DNA of 64,000 nt from Pseudomonas flavescens (GCF_013408425.1 NZ_JACBYV010000001.1:4154001-4218000); one strand, 5' to 3'. Positions 10,821 through 20,375 are shown, counted from the stretch's first letter. Notes: a model not told the origin generated them from the letters alone. Numbers and translations: made by a program.

Positions 10821-12215
10821 TTATTCGTCTTCGAACTGGTAGCTGCCCGGCGCCAGGTTCTCGAAGCGCGAGTACTTGCCGAGGAACGCCAGTCGCGCCG
10901 TACCCAGCGGGCCGTTACGCTGCTTGCCGATGATGATTTCCGCCACGCCCTTGTACTCGGTCTCGGGGTGATAGACCTCGTCCCGGTACACGAACATGAT
11001 GATATCGGCGTCCTGCTCGATCGCACCGGATTCGCGCAAGTCGGAGTTGATCGGGCGCTTGTTGGGCCGCTGCTCCAGGCCCCGGTTGAGCTGGGAGAGC
11101 GCGATCACCGGGCAGTTGAATTCCTTGGCCAGCGCCTTGAGCGAGCGCGAGATCTCGGAAATCTCGTTCACCCGACTGTCACCGCTGGAGCCGGGGATCT
11201 GCATCAACTGCAGGTAGTCGACCATGATCAGACCGATCTCGCCGTGCTCGCGCGCGAGCCGCCGGGAGCGCGCACGCATCTCCGAAGGCGAGATACCGGC
11301 GGTATCGTCGATGAACAGCTTGCGGTCGTTGAGCAGGTTGACCGCCGAGGTCAACCGCGGCCAGTCGTCATCGTCCAGACGACCGGCACGCACCTTGGTC
11401 TGATCGATGCGCCCCAGGGACGCCAGCATACGAATCACGATGGATTCCGAAGGCATCTCCAGGGAATACACCAGAATCGACTTGTCGCTGCGCATCAGCG
11501 CGTTTTCCACCAGGTTCATGGCGAACGTGGTCTTACCCATCGACGGACGTCCGGCGACGATGATCAGGTCGGCCGGCTGCAGGCCGCTGGTGAGATCGTC
11601 CAGGTCAGAGAAGCCGGTAGACAGGCCAGTGATCGCATCGCCGTTGTTGAACAGCTCGTCGATACGGTCGATGGCCTTGACCAGGATGTCGTTGATGCCC
11701 ACCGGGCCACCGGTCTTCGGGCGCGCCTCGGCGATCTGGAAGATCAGGCGCTCGGCCTCGTCGAGGATTTCCTCGCCGGTACGCCCCTCGGGCGCATAGG
11801 CACTGTCGGCGATCTCGTTGCTGATGCCGATCAGCTTGCGCAGCGTGGCACGCTCGCGAATGATCTGCGCGTAGGCCTTGATGTTGGCCACCGAAGGCGT
11901 GTTCTTGGCCAGCTCCCCCAGATAGGCCATGCCACCGACCTGAGACAACTGCCCTTCCTTGTCCAGCTGTTCGGAAAGGGTCACCACGTCGAACGGCTGA
12001 TTGCGCTCGGCCAGCTTGTGGATGGAGCGAAACACCAGGCGATGATCGTGGCGGTAGAAATCGCCATCGGAAACCTGGTCCAGCACACGCTCCCACGCGT
12101 TGTTATCGAGCATCAGACCACCGAGCACCGCCTGCTCGGCCTCGATCGAGTGCGGCGGCACCTTCAAGGCAGAGGTTTGCAGGTCGTACTGTTCAGTAAT
12201 GCTGATGTCGTTCAT
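10821..12215 (-). CDS. dnaB: Replicative DNA helicase DnaB
   Basis: 464 residues. The N-terminal primase-interacting domain begins near PPHSIEAEQAVLGGLMLD, followed by a linker and a RecA-like motor with Walker A GRPSMGKTT (about 222-230) and MVDYLQLM (Walker B). It is the hexameric helicase that unwinds DNA at the replication fork. No intein interrupts it. ATG 12215 is used because the longer frame would overlap the rplI terminator. The gene is transcribed leftward behind that terminator, so it probably has its own promoter within the rplI-dnaB gap. Its stop is seven bases from the nicD stop (convergent). Confidence 0.97.
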   Translation of the reverse strand: MNDISITEQYDLQTSALKVPPHSIEAEQAVLGGLMLDNNAWERVLDQVSDGDFYRHDHRLVFRSIHKLAERNQPFDVVTLSEQLDKEGQLSQVGGMAYLGELAKNTPSVANIKAYAQIIRERATLRKLIGISNEIADSAYAPEGRTGEEILDEAERLIFQIAEARPKTGGPVGINDILVKAIDRIDELFNNGDAITGLSTGFSDLDDLTSGLQPADLIIVAGRPSMGKTTFAMNLVENALMRSDKSILVYSLEMPSESIVIRMLASLGRIDQTKVRAGRLDDDDWPRLTSAVNLLNDRKLFIDDTAGISPSEMRARSRRLAREHGEIGLIMVDYLQLMQIPGSSGDSRVNEISEISRSLKALAKEFNCPVIALSQLNRGLEQRPNKRPINSDLRESGAIEQDADIIMFVYRDEVYHPETEYKGVAEIIIGKQRNGPLGTARLAFLGKYSRFENLAPGSYQFEDE

Positions 12216-12240
12216 GGGAGCCTGGAAAGAATGCTTGCGT

Positions 12241-12282
12241 TGAAAAACAAAAGGCACGGCATCGCTTTCGCAATGCCGTGCC
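12241..12282 (-). terminator. Rho-independent terminator of the rpsF-rplI operon
   Basis: On the minus strand a GC-rich stem (GGCACGGCAT / ATGCCGTGCC, 12253-12282) is followed by TTTTGTTTTTC. It lies just downstream of rplI and just upstream of dnaB, separating the two transcription units. Confidence 0.85.
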
Positions 12283-12330
12283 CGATGTTAGCGGGAACGC
12301 ACCGGAGTGCAAACCCGCCTAGCAGCGCAA

Positions 12331-12777
12331 TTAAGCGGCTACTACGATTACCTTTACGGTCGCTTCGACATCGCTGTGCAGGTGCACGGCTACGTCGTAT
12401 TCGCCAACCTGGCGAATGGTACCGTTCGGCAGACGAACTTCAGCTTTGGCCACTTCGACGCCGGAGGCGGTCAGTGCGTCAGCGATGTCGTGAGTGCCGA
12501 TGGAACCGAACAGCTTGCCTTCATCGCCCGCGGTAGCGGTGATGGTGACTTCCAGCTCGGCCAGCTGAGCAGCGCGCGACTCGGCCGAAGCTTTCTTGTC
12601 GGCAGCGGCTTTTTCCAGGTCAGCGCGACGGGCTTCGAAAGCAGCGACGTTGGCTTCGGTGGCAGCAGTAGCTTTGCCTTGCGGCAGCAGGAAATTGCGG
12701 CCGTAACCGGCTTTAACGTTCACTTTATCGCCCAGGTTGCCCAGGTTGGCGACTTTTTCCAGCAGGATGACTTCCAT
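12331..12777 (-). CDS. rplI: 50S ribosomal protein bL9
   Basis: 148 residues with the L9 N-terminal signature ([32 protein letters not shown], seen at residues 1-32), the long central helix rich in A, E and K, and the C-terminal RNA-binding domain. It binds 23S rRNA near the L1 stalk and influences frame maintenance. It is the last gene of the rpsF-rpsR-DUF2232-rplI operon, 21 bases after the membrane-protein gene, and a strong terminator follows. Confidence 0.98.
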   Translation of the reverse strand: MEVILLEKVANLGNLGDKVNVKAGYGRNFLLPQGKATAATEANVAAFEARRADLEKAAADKKASAESRAAQLAELEVTITATAGDEGKLFGSIGTHDIADALTASGVEVAKAEVRLPNGTIRQVGEYDVAVHLHSDVEATVKVIVVAA

Positions 12778-12798
12778 TTGGGTGTTACCTCTTAACTT

Positions 12799-13692
12799 TT
12801 AACCTTCACCGTTGGCGGGACCCGAACCGGGCTTGTCCGCCAGACGACCACGAAAATCAAACAGACTGTCGACGATGGCTAAAACCACCAGCAAGGGAAA
12901 GATCAGTTGCATGAACAGCAGCAGCGTTATGTACATCCCGACCAGCCAGAACTTCGACAGTCGGCCCTTGGCCACCAGCCCGTGCAACAGGGCGATGCCT
13001 GCAAATGCCAGCGGAACACTGCACAACGGTGTAAGCATGGCCATCTCGACACCCAGATTGGGTCCGAGCAGCATGCCGACCAGCAGTAACGTCGCCAGCA
13101 TCGGCGGAAATCTCAGTTCGCGGAATTCGGAACCGAAACCTCCCGGGTTATACAACGCCGCTTGCCAGAACCGCCCAAGCATCAGGCTAAGCAAGCTGAC
13201 CACCTGCAGCAACGCTGCCAGCAATCCGGTCAAGACCGGTGCAATAAGACTCTGAAGACGCGCCTGATCATCCACCGACATCTGTTGGTGAACGCCATCG
13301 AACATCTGCGGCAGAAGCTTACTCAGCTCCTGCGCCATGGCTTCGATGGGCTCGCGGAACGTCGCCCCCAATACCAGTCCATACACCAGGCCCAGCGCGA
13401 TGCTGAACAACAGCACCCGTCTCCAGGACTGATTGGCGCGCAATACACACGCCAGCCCCAGCGCACCCAGCAACACCAACAAGGTGCGCGGTTCGCCGAA
13501 GTACCACCAGCCAATGGCCGGCAGCAAAGCCCAGGCGAGGATGCCAATGGCATCACTCAGACCACGCCGCAGGAGCACCAGGCAACCTGCGGCAGCACTC
13601 AACCAGAACAGCAGCGGCAATGCCGCAGAACCGACCACCACCAAGGTGGCCTGCATACGGCCGCGCATTATGAATTCTGCCAAGGCGCGCAT
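12799..13692 (-). CDS. DUF2232 (YybS-like) membrane protein in the rpsF operon
   Basis: 297 residues with about seven or eight hydrophobic segments (for example LVVVGSAALPLLFWLSAAAG, LVLLGALGLACVL and LLFMQLIFPLLVVLAIVDSLF). It corresponds to the DUF2232 membrane protein that sits between rpsR and rplI in Pseudomonas (PA4933). Function is unknown; the family includes Bacillus YybS, also near rplI. AAGGGAT precedes ATG 13692. Its conserved place inside a ribosomal operon suggests a link to growth or envelope synthesis, which is inference. Confidence 0.85.
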   Translation of the reverse strand: MRALAEFIMRGRMQATLVVVGSAALPLLFWLSAAAGCLVLLRRGLSDAIGILAWALLPAIGWWYFGEPRTLLVLLGALGLACVLRANQSWRRVLLFSIALGLVYGLVLGATFREPIEAMAQELSKLLPQMFDGVHQQMSVDDQARLQSLIAPVLTGLLAALLQVVSLLSLMLGRFWQAALYNPGGFGSEFRELRFPPMLATLLLVGMLLGPNLGVEMAMLTPLCSVPLAFAGIALLHGLVAKGRLSKFWLVGMYITLLLFMQLIFPLLVVLAIVDSLFDFRGRLADKPGSGPANGEG

Positions 13693-13728
13693 GCGTTTTA
13701 TCCCTTACTACTTGTCGATCGTCCGATC

Positions 13729-13959
13729 TTATCGGCCGTGGCTGTCGGTGTAGGGCAGCAGGGCCAGGAAGCGGGCGCGCTTGATAGCAGTAGCCAGCTG
13801 ACGCTGATAACGAGCCTTGGTACCGGTGATACGGCTAGGAACGATTTTGCCGGTTTCCGAGATGTAGGCTTTCAGGGTGTTGAGATCTTTGAAATCGATC
13901 TCTTTCACGTCTTCAGCGGTGAAACGGCAGAATTTACGACGACGGAAGAAACGTGCCAT
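13729..13959 (-). CDS. rpsR: 30S ribosomal protein bS18
   Basis: 76 residues, normal length. [13 protein letters not shown] at the N-terminus and [19 protein letters not shown] are the universal S18 core. It pairs with S6 on the platform of the 30S subunit; the genes are adjacent (28 bases apart), matching their function as an S6:S18 heterodimer. Confidence 0.98.
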   Translation of the reverse strand: MARFFRRRKFCRFTAEDVKEIDFKDLNTLKAYISETGKIVPSRITGTKARYQRQLATAIKRARFLALLPYTDSHGR

Positions 13960-13987
13960 GGGATTGGCTCCTCAATAGATCCGGTGA

Positions 13988-14410
13988 TTACTCGTCAGCG
14001 TTGTCGCTGTCGTTGTTGTCGCTGTCATCGCCGTCGTTGGACTCGGCGTTTTCAGGACGTTCACGACGCTCACGGCGCTCACTGCGGTTTTCTTCGGCCT
14101 TGAGCATCTCGGATTGGCCGGTAACGGCTTCTTCGCGACGGATGACCAGGTTACGGATCACGGCATCGTTGTAGCGGAAGTTGTCTTCCAGCTCGGCCAG
14201 GGCCTTGCCGCTGCACTCAACGTTCAGCATCACGTAGTGAGCCTTGTGAACGTTGTTGATTGCGTAGGCCAGTTGACGACGACCCCAATCTTCCAGACGG
14301 TGGATTTTGCCGCCGTCTTCTTCGATCAGCTTGGTGTAACGCTCGACCATGCCGCCGACTTGCTCGCTCTGGTCCGGGTGAACCAGAAAGATGATTTCGT
14401 AATGACGCAT
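13988..14410 (-). CDS. rpsF: 30S ribosomal protein bS6
   Basis: 140 residues; [17 protein letters not shown] and [22 protein letters not shown] define S6. The C-terminal tail is long, charged and acidic (many D, E, N and S after residue 105), comparable to the tail that RimK extends with glutamate in E. coli. It is the first gene of the operon, with TAAGGAG in front of ATG 14410. Confidence 0.98.
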   Translation of the reverse strand: MRHYEIIFLVHPDQSEQVGGMVERYTKLIEEDGGKIHRLEDWGRRQLAYAINNVHKAHYVMLNVECSGKALAELEDNFRYNDAVIRNLVIRREEAVTGQSEMLKAEENRSERRERRERPENAESNDGDDSDNNDSDNADE

Positions 14411-14431
14411 GAATGCTCCTTACGGGTTGTA

Positions 14432-14455
14432 GCCTGCCGCGAAATGCGGTCAGGC
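14432..14455 (-). promoter_or_regulatory. Leader hairpin upstream of rpsF, candidate S6:S18 binding site
   Basis: On the minus strand GCCTGACCGCATTTCGCGGCAGGC forms a stem (GCCTG/CAGGC and CCGC/GCGG) with an unpaired A next to CCG, about 20 bases before rpsF. Many bacterial rpsF leaders carry an S6:S18-binding hairpin with a bulged CCG used for autoregulation; identity here is inferred from position and shape. Confidence 0.4.
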
Positions 14456-14529
14456 AAGGAGTGAATGACACTGTTGACTTGCTGAAACGGAGAGGCGCGC
14501 AAACGCCTGCCATGACGGCAAGGGGCGAC

Positions 14530-14558
14530 ATTCTAGAGAAGCGCCCCACCGCACGCAA
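14530..14558 (-). promoter_or_regulatory. Sigma-70 promoter of the rpsF operon
   Basis: Minus strand: -35 TTGCGT (14553-14558), 17-bp spacer, -10 TAGAAT (14530-14535), followed by a GC-rich discriminator as in growth-rate-controlled promoters. It would give a leader of about 110 bases including the hairpin before rpsF. Confidence 0.65.
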
Positions 14559-14612
14559 GGTGAACTGGTGATATTTTGAACAGCGATCGCCGGCGATGAG
14601 CCAGCGATCGCT

Positions 14613-15362
14613 TCAGCGCTTGACCGAGCGGCGCTGGCGCAACGCCTCGAACAGGCAAATGCCGGTGGCGACCGACACGTTGAGACTGCTGACGCTACCG
14701 GCCATGGGCAACTTGACCAGGTAATCGCAGTGCTCGCGCGTCAGGCGGCGCATGCCCTTGCCTTCGGCGCCCATGATCAGCACCGTCGGGCCGGTCATGT
14801 CCTGCTGGAACAGCTCCTGTTCGGCCTCACCCGCCGTACCGACGATCCACAGACCACGCTGCTGGAGCTTTTCCAGGCTGCGCGCCAGGTTGGTCACCGC
14901 TACCAGCGGGATCACTTCCGCGGCACCACAGGCCACCTTGCGCACCACCGGTGTCAGCGTCGCGGACTTGTCCTTCGGCACGATCACCGCCAGCGCGCCC
15001 GCGGCATCGGCGGTACGCAGGCAGGCACCGAGGTTGTGCGGATCGGTCACGCCATCGAGCACCAGCAGCAGCGGCGGGCCTTCGCAACGGTCGAGCAACT
15101 CCTCGAGCATCGCTTCGCCCCACACCTGACTAGGGCTGACGTCGGCAACCACGCCCTGGTGCACGCCCTCGACCCAGGCATCCATCTCGCGACGCTCGCA
15201 CTGGCCGACGGCGACGCGCGCCTGCCCAGCCAGTTCGAGCAGCGGTTGAACGCGAGGATCGCTGCGACCGTCGGCCAGCCAGATCTGCTTCACCCGCTTG
15301 GGGTGATGACGCAACAGCGCCTCCACGGCATGCACGCCGTAGATCTTTTCCAACTGGCTCAT
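14613..15362 (-). CDS. rlmB: 23S rRNA (guanosine-2-prime-O)-methyltransferase RlmB
   Basis: 249 residues of the SpoU/TrmH family: substrate-binding N-terminal domain (EKIYGVHAVEALL), then the knotted SPOUT domain with motif 1 DGVTDPHNLGACLRTADAAG, motif 2 VLIMGAEGKGMRRL and motif 3 LPMAGSVSSLNVSVATGICLFE. It 2-prime-O-methylates G2251 (E. coli numbering) in the peptidyl-transferase P loop. Its start overlaps the rnr stop by four bases (ATGA), so the two genes are translationally coupled as in E. coli. Confidence 0.96.
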   Translation of the reverse strand: MSQLEKIYGVHAVEALLRHHPKRVKQIWLADGRSDPRVQPLLELAGQARVAVGQCERREMDAWVEGVHQGVVADVSPSQVWGEAMLEELLDRCEGPPLLLVLDGVTDPHNLGACLRTADAAGALAVIVPKDKSATLTPVVRKVACGAAEVIPLVAVTNLARSLEKLQQRGLWIVGTAGEAEQELFQQDMTGPTVLIMGAEGKGMRRLTREHCDYLVKLPMAGSVSSLNVSVATGICLFEALRQRRSVKR

Positions 15363-17851
15363 GACTTGGCCTTGCTCTTCGACGGCCCCTTGCGATGCCG
15401 ACTTGGCTTGCCACCCTTGTCGGCAGCCTTGCTGGCACCCCTGCCAGAAGACTTCGAGTCGGCGAGCAACGCTTTCTTCACATCGCGGCTTTTCTGCACG
15501 TCGGTATTGCTGGTCGACGCGCCACGGGAGCTCTTGCCGCCACGGCTGTCGCTACCGGAGTCGCGACGCTTGCGTGCCGCTGGCGCTTCGTCGGCACCCT
15601 GGGCCATCTCGAAGTCGATCTTGCGCTCGTCGAGATCGACGCGCATGACCTTGACCGACACGCTGTCGCCAAGGCGGAAGCTGCGGCCACTGCGCTCGCC
15701 GGCGAGGCGATGATGCACGGGATCGAAGTGGTAGTAGTCTCCCGGCAGCGCCGTGACGTGCACCAGGCCTTCGACGTAGATGTCCTTGAGCTCGACGAAC
15801 AGACCGAAGCCGGTCACCGCAGTGATCACGCCCGGGAAGGTTTCACCGACGCGATCCTTCATGAACTCGCACTTGAGCCAGTTGACCACGTCACGGGTGG
15901 CTTCATCGGCACGGCGCTCGGACATCGAGCACTGCTCGCCGAGCTGCTCCAGCGTTGGTTCGTCGTACGGGTAGATACGCGCCTTGGGCATGCTGACCGC
16001 GCCGGCACGCTGAACATGGGGCGTATCCTGCTTGGAGCGGATCACGCTGCGAATCGCACGATGGATCAACAGATCCGGATAACGGCGGATCGGCGACGTG
16101 AAGTGTGCGTAAGCGTCGTAGTTCAGACCGAAGTGGCCCTGGTTGTCGGCGCTATAAACCGCCTGACTCAACGAGCGCAGCATCACGGTCTGGATCAGGT
16201 GGTAGTCATCACGACCGCGAATGCTTTCCAGCAACGCCTGGTAGTCCTTCGGCGACGGACCATCCTTTGGCTTGCCACGGTGCAGGGAGAGGCCCAGCTC
16301 ACCGAGGAATGCCTTGAGCTTTTCCAGGCGCTCCGGCGGCGGGCCGTCGTGCACGCGATACAGCGCAGGAATGCCGTGCTTCTGCATGAACGCCGCGGTG
16401 GCCACGTTGGCCGCCAGCATGCATTCCTCGATCAGCTTGTGGGCATCATTGCGCTGGGTCGGACGGATCTCCGCGATCTTGCGGCCGGAGCCGAAGATGA
16501 TGCGGGTTTCCTGGGTTTCGAAATCGATCGCCCCACGCTCATGGCGCGCCGCGAGCAGCACCTGATACAACGAGTACAGCTGATTGAGGTGGGGCAATAC
16601 GTCCTTGTATTCGCTGCGCAGCGCCTTGCCTTCGCTGCTCTTCGGCTGCTCGAGCATGGCGCTGACCTTGTTGTAGGTCAGGCGCGCATGGGAGTGGATC
16701 ACCGCCTCGTAGAACTGATAGTCGGTCATCTTGCCGGTCTTGGAGATGGTGATCTCGCAGACCATGGCCAGACGATCGACTTGCGGATTCAGCGAGCACA
16801 GGCCGTTGGACAGCTCTTCCGGCAGCATCGGGATGACCCGTTCCGGGAAATACACCGAGTTGCCACGCACCTGGGCCTCGGCATCCAGAGCCGAACCCAC
16901 TTTCACGTAATGAGAAACGTCGGCGATGGCCACGTACAGCTTCCAGCCACCGGAGAACAGCCGCCAGTTGCTGCCGTTCTTCTCGCAGAACACCGCATCG
17001 TCGAAGTCCCGCGCATCCTCACCGTCGATGGTGACGAAAGGGATATGGCGCATGTCGACGCGGTTTTCCTTGTCCTTCTCTTCGACTTCGGGCTTGAGCT
17101 TGCGCGCTTCCTTGATCACCGCGTCGGGCCAGACATGGGGAATGTCATAGCTGCGCAACGCCACGTCGATTTCCATGCCCGGCGCCATGTAGTTGCCGAC
17201 CACTTCGGTCACGTCACCCTGCGGCTGGAAACGTGGCGTCGGCCAGTGGGTGATCGTCACTTCGACGAACTGCCCCTGCTTGGCACCACCGTTGCGTCCT
17301 GCCGTCACCAACACTTCCTGCTGGATTTTCGGGTTGTCGGGAATCACGAAGCCGATACCGCTCTCTTCGTAATAACGACCGACGATGGTCTCGTGACCAC
17401 GGGAAATCACTTCGACGATGGCGCCTTCACGGCGACCACGACGATCGAGGCCGGAAACTCGCGCCAGCGCACGGTCACCATCGAACACCATGCGCATCTG
17501 CGCCGGACTGAGGAACAGATCGTCGCTACCATCGTCCGGCACCAGGAAACCAAAGCCGTCACGGTGGCCACTGACGCGACCAAGAATCAGATCAAGCTTG
17601 TCCACCGGGGCATAGGTGCCGCGGCGGGTATAGATCAGCTGGCCGTCGCGCTCCATGGCGCGCAGCCGGCGGCGCAGCGCCTCGGCCTGATCTTCGGTGC
17701 TCAACCCGAGCTCGTCGAGCAGCTCCTCACGGTTGGCGGGCGAGCCGCGCTCAGCCAGATGCTGAAGAATCAGCTCGCGGCTAGGAATGGGGTTGTCATA
17801 CTTTTCCGCTTCACGAGCGGCCTCGGGATCGAGGGATTGCCAATCGGCCAT
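15359..17851 (-). CDS. rnr: Ribonuclease R
   Basis: 830 residues. Order: N-terminal helix-turn-helix (about 20-85), two cold-shock domains, RNB catalytic domain with the metal-binding DARDFDDAV (279-287), S1 domain (GVITAVTGFGLFVELKDIYVEG, near 655-740), and a basic, low-complexity tail rich in K, R, S and G. It is a processive 3-to-5-prime exoribonuclease that degrades structured RNA and works in trans-translation and rRNA quality control. It is divergent from the tRNA-Leu genes and coupled to rlmB. Confidence 0.97.
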   Translation of the reverse strand: MADWQSLDPEAAREAEKYDNPIPSRELILQHLAERGSPANREELLDELGLSTEDQAEALRRRLRAMERDGQLIYTRRGTYAPVDKLDLILGRVSGHRDGFGFLVPDDGSDDLFLSPAQMRMVFDGDRALARVSGLDRRGRREGAIVEVISRGHETIVGRYYEESGIGFVIPDNPKIQQEVLVTAGRNGGAKQGQFVEVTITHWPTPRFQPQGDVTEVVGNYMAPGMEIDVALRSYDIPHVWPDAVIKEARKLKPEVEEKDKENRVDMRHIPFVTIDGEDARDFDDAVFCEKNGSNWRLFSGGWKLYVAIADVSHYVKVGSALDAEAQVRGNSVYFPERVIPMLPEELSNGLCSLNPQVDRLAMVCEITISKTGKMTDYQFYEAVIHSHARLTYNKVSAMLEQPKSSEGKALRSEYKDVLPHLNQLYSLYQVLLAARHERGAIDFETQETRIIFGSGRKIAEIRPTQRNDAHKLIEECMLAANVATAAFMQKHGIPALYRVHDGPPPERLEKLKAFLGELGLSLHRGKPKDGPSPKDYQALLESIRGRDDYHLIQTVMLRSLSQAVYSADNQGHFGLNYDAYAHFTSPIRRYPDLLIHRAIRSVIRSKQDTPHVQRAGAVSMPKARIYPYDEPTLEQLGEQCSMSERRADEATRDVVNWLKCEFMKDRVGETFPGVITAVTGFGLFVELKDIYVEGLVHVTALPGDYYHFDPVHHRLAGERSGRSFRLGDSVSVKVMRVDLDERKIDFEMAQGADEAPAARKRRDSGSDSRGGKSSRGASTSNTDVQKSRDVKKALLADSKSSGRGASKAADKGGKPSRHRKGPSKSKAKS

Positions 17852-17960
17852 TAGAACCTGTTCACCTTATCTATAGAGTCGGTTTTGCCATGTGTCTATT
17901 GAAGCGCGAAAGCGCCCTTCGGGTCAGCCTTCAACGCGAATAATTTTTCGACGCCAGGGG

Positions 17961-17989
17961 TTTACAAGGTAAAAGCACGACCGTATAGT
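17961..17989 (+). promoter_or_regulatory. Sigma-70 promoter of the tRNA-Leu pair
   Basis: -35 TTTACA (17961-17966), exactly 17 bp, -10 TATAGT (17984-17989), then the GC-rich discriminator TCGCGCCC typical of stringently controlled stable-RNA promoters. The first tRNA starts about 55 bases further on. Confidence 0.8.
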
Positions 17990-18052
17990 TCGCGCCCACA
18001 GCGTCGAGCAGACGTTGTAACACGGAACGGATGACCAATCATCAGTTTCAGT

Positions 18053-18139
18053 GCCCAGGTGGCGGAATTGGTAGACGCGCTGGTTTCAGGTATCAGTGAC
18101 CGCAAGGTCGTGGAAGTTCGAGTCTTCTCCTGGGCACCA
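18053..18139 (+). tRNA. tRNA-Leu (CAG), copy 1
   Basis: 87 bases including an encoded CCA end. Acceptor arms GCCCAGG / CCTGGGC pair perfectly; the anticodon stem CTGGT/ATCAG encloses TTCAGGT, giving anticodon CAG, which reads CUG, a major leucine codon in GC-rich Pseudomonas. The long variable arm expected of class II leucine tRNAs is present, and the T-arm contains GTTCGAGTC. Confidence 0.95.
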
Positions 18140-18222
18140 TATTTCGTGAAGTAGCTTGATAACCTACTTTGCAAATAACGGATGTAATGATCCGTACCGG
18201 CAACGGTGAACATTACTGCAGT

Positions 18223-18309
18223 GCCCAGGTGGCGGAATTGGTAGACGCGCTGGTTTCAGGTATCAGTGACCGCAAGGTCGTGGAAGTTCGAGTCTTCTCC
18301 TGGGCACCA
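18223..18309 (+). tRNA. tRNA-Leu (CAG), copy 2
   Basis: Identical to the first copy over all 87 bases, separated from it by 83 unrelated bases. The common sequence stops at the tRNA apart from a few flanking bases (CAGT before it). It is probably co-transcribed with copy 1 and is followed directly by a strong terminator. Confidence 0.95.
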
Positions 18310-18314
18310 AATTC

Positions 18315-18346
18315 AAAAAAACCGAGCCAATGGCTCGGTTTTTTAT
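18315..18346 (+). terminator. Rho-independent terminator of the tRNA-Leu operon
   Basis: AACCGAGCCA / TGGCTCGGTT stem (18320-18340) followed by TTTTTATT, starting a few bases past the second tRNA. Confidence 0.9.
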
Positions 18347-18355
18347 TGCCTGCAG

Positions 18356-18440
18356 AAAGGCTGCAAGCTGGCATACAGCGCCCCTTGCAGCCTCACGGCC
18401 AGCCTCTGCTTCCACTTGAAGCTTATGGCTTGCCGCGCTT
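18356..18440. repeat. CAAGC/GCTTG-rich intergenic element, copy A
   Basis: Between the tRNA terminator and the chemoreceptor stop lies a diverged copy of a CAAGC/GCTTG element: GGCTGCAAGCTGGC near the left and CTTGAAGCTTATGGCTTGCC near the right. Related copies are at 23384-23462, 34741-34790 and 50177-50258. Confidence 0.5.
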
Positions 18441-20375
18441 TCAGACCTTGAATTGACCGAGACTGGCCTTCAACTGCCCTGCCAAGCCATCGAGCACGCG
18501 GCCGCTATTGGCCGTCGCTGCCACCGCCTCGGCAGCACGCTGAGCCTCGGAATGAATCACCTCGACCCGCCCTCGCACCGCATCGGCGCCTTCGGCCTGA
18601 TGAGCGGCCGCCTGTGTAGCGGCATTGATGGCGCCATGCACATCCTCCACCGAACGCTGTACCGCCTGCTGGATGCGCGCGCTCTCGCGCAGCGCCGCCA
18701 GCCCCTGGTCAGCCTGCTGACCAGCCTGACCGATCGCGCCGACCGCCTCACGGGCGCCCTGCTGCAGGGCAACGATGTGCGACTGGATATCGCCGGTCGA
18801 CTGCTGGGTCTTGCTGGCCAACGCCCGCACCTCATCGGCGACCACGGCAAAACCACGACCGCTCTCCCCCGCCCGCGCCGCCTCGATGGCAGCATTGAGC
18901 GCCAGCAGATTGGTCTGCTCGGCAATCGAGCGAATGACGGTCAGCACCACCTCGATCTGCTCACTCTGCTTGGCAAGTCGTTCGATCACCGCCGAACCCG
19001 CATCGACCCGCTGCACCAGCTCTTCAATGGAGCTGCCGACACGATTGGCGATGCTGGCATTCTCCTGGGTCGCCTGGCGAATGGCCTCGACCCGTTGCAG
19101 GGCCTCCTGCATGGCGCGACTCTCGGCCTGCGCCTCGTCAGCCATCGAAGCCAACGCCTGGAGGCTGGCCGCCACCTCGTCACGCTGTCTTTTAGCCGCT
19201 GATTCAGCCGCGGCGCTTCGCGTGCTCAACGCATTGATTTCCTGCCCCGTACGCACCGCCACCTCACCAGCCTCACGCACGATAGGCTGCAGCTTGGCGA
19301 CGAAACGATTGACCGCCGACGCCATCTCGCCGACCTCGTCACGGCTGTCGATCTCGATGCGCCGGGTCAGATCACCCTCGCCGGCCGCCAGATCGTCGAG
19401 CGCGGCGATCAGGGTACGCAGACGCACCACCACGCGGCGACCCAGCACCACAGCCAACGCCAGCAGCACGCCCAGACCGACCACAGCCAGCCCCAGCCCG
19501 ATGCGCCAGCGCAGATTCGAGGCCGCAGCGTCGACCGCCGCGCTGGTATTGGCCGACATTCCCTGAGCCGCCTGTTGCGCGGCAGCCAGGCGCGCCGACA
19601 ACGCGGCGGCACTATCGGTGGAAGCACCGGCAAGGCTATCGGCAACCAGCTGACCGCCGCTGGCAAGCAACGCCTCGAAGCGTGAGTCGATAGCGGCCAG
19701 CTCGGCATCGATGGCGGAGGTGGACACGCCCATCAGCACCTTGCCAATCTCGACCCCGTTAGGGCTGATACCGGCCTCGACGAAGTACACGGTAGGATCG
19801 CTCTTGGCAGCGTCGATGACCTTGTCCAGCGCGCGCTCACCGGCTCCTTTCTCGAGCATGGCCTTGACCTGCTCGTTCTGGCGGTTGAGGTAACGGGTCA
19901 GATGGTTACCCTCGGCATCGTCGTAAATGACGAAAAGCACATTGGGGTTACGCTGCGCACGCCGGGCGAATTCGGAGAGCGCCGGAATATCGGAGTCCCA
20001 CATGGCGCGTGGCGCGACAGCCGCGAGCAATTGCGCCAGATCATTGGCGGAATCCTTCAGGCTCTTCTCCAGGCTGGCGCGCATCTGTACGCGCTCCTCG
20101 CCGAGGCGGCTGGACAGACCTGCGGAAAGACTCTCCCGGGTACGAACCGAAAGACCACCCAGGCTGGCAGAAACCTCTTGATTGGCCTGCTCCAGCTCGC
20201 TGGAAAGGCGCCCGGCATCACTGCCCAACTGCCGCTCCAGATCACTGACCAGGCCATCGACCGTACTGCGGGTCAACGCCAGCACCAGCAGCACCTGAAC
20301 GAACAGCGCGATACCCAGCGCAATGAATACGGGCAGCAACAGACGGCTGCGAAACAGGGACAGAACAGCGACCAC
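18441..20375 (-). CDS. Methyl-accepting chemotaxis protein
   Basis: 644 residues from GTG 20375, which has GGAGG eight bases upstream; a longer ATG frame has no site. TM1 lies near residues 13-35 ([24 protein letters not shown]), a large periplasmic sensor region follows to about 285, then TM2 ([20 protein letters not shown]), a HAMP domain ([22 protein letters not shown]) and the cytoplasmic signalling hairpin with [19 protein letters not shown] and [15 protein letters not shown]. It feeds the CheA/CheW chemosensory array. No C-terminal CheR/CheB-tethering pentapeptide is visible. The ligand is unknown. It sits downstream of purA on the same strand but behind its terminator, and faces the tRNA-Leu genes. 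Confidence 0.93.
   Translation of the reverse strand: MVAVLSLFRSRLLLPVFIALGIALFVQVLLVLALTRSTVDGLVSDLERQLGSDAGRLSSELEQANQEVSASLGGLSVRTRESLSAGLSSRLGEERVQMRASLEKSLKDSANDLAQLLAAVAPRAMWDSDIPALSEFARRAQRNPNVLFVIYDDAEGNHLTRYLNRQNEQVKAMLEKGAGERALDKVIDAAKSDPTVYFVEAGISPNGVEIGKVLMGVSTSAIDAELAAIDSRFEALLASGGQLVADSLAGASTDSAAALSARLAAAQQAAQGMSANTSAAVDAAASNLRWRIGLGLAVVGLGVLLALAVVLGRRVVVRLRTLIAALDDLAAGEGDLTRRIEIDSRDEVGEMASAVNRFVAKLQPIVREAGEVAVRTGQEINALSTRSAAAESAAKRQRDEVAASLQALASMADEAQAESRAMQEALQRVEAIRQATQENASIANRVGSSIEELVQRVDAGSAVIERLAKQSEQIEVVLTVIRSIAEQTNLLALNAAIEAARAGESGRGFAVVADEVRALASKTQQSTGDIQSHIVALQQGAREAVGAIGQAGQQADQGLAALRESARIQQAVQRSVEDVHGAINAATQAAAHQAEGADAVRGRVEVIHSEAQRAAEAVAATANSGRVLDGLAGQLKASLGQFKV

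Noticed and set aside
15395..17854. An 819-codon frame antisense to rnr
   Set aside because: It mirrors the RNase R coding sequence; no plausible ribosome site, and RNase R is unambiguous.
18053..18309. Duplicated tRNA as the attachment site of an integrated island
   Set aside because: Only 83 bases lie between the copies, no integrase is nearby, and both copies are full length.
18169..18456. Small protein reading through the second tRNA-Leu
   Set aside because: It overlaps a structural RNA and its terminator.
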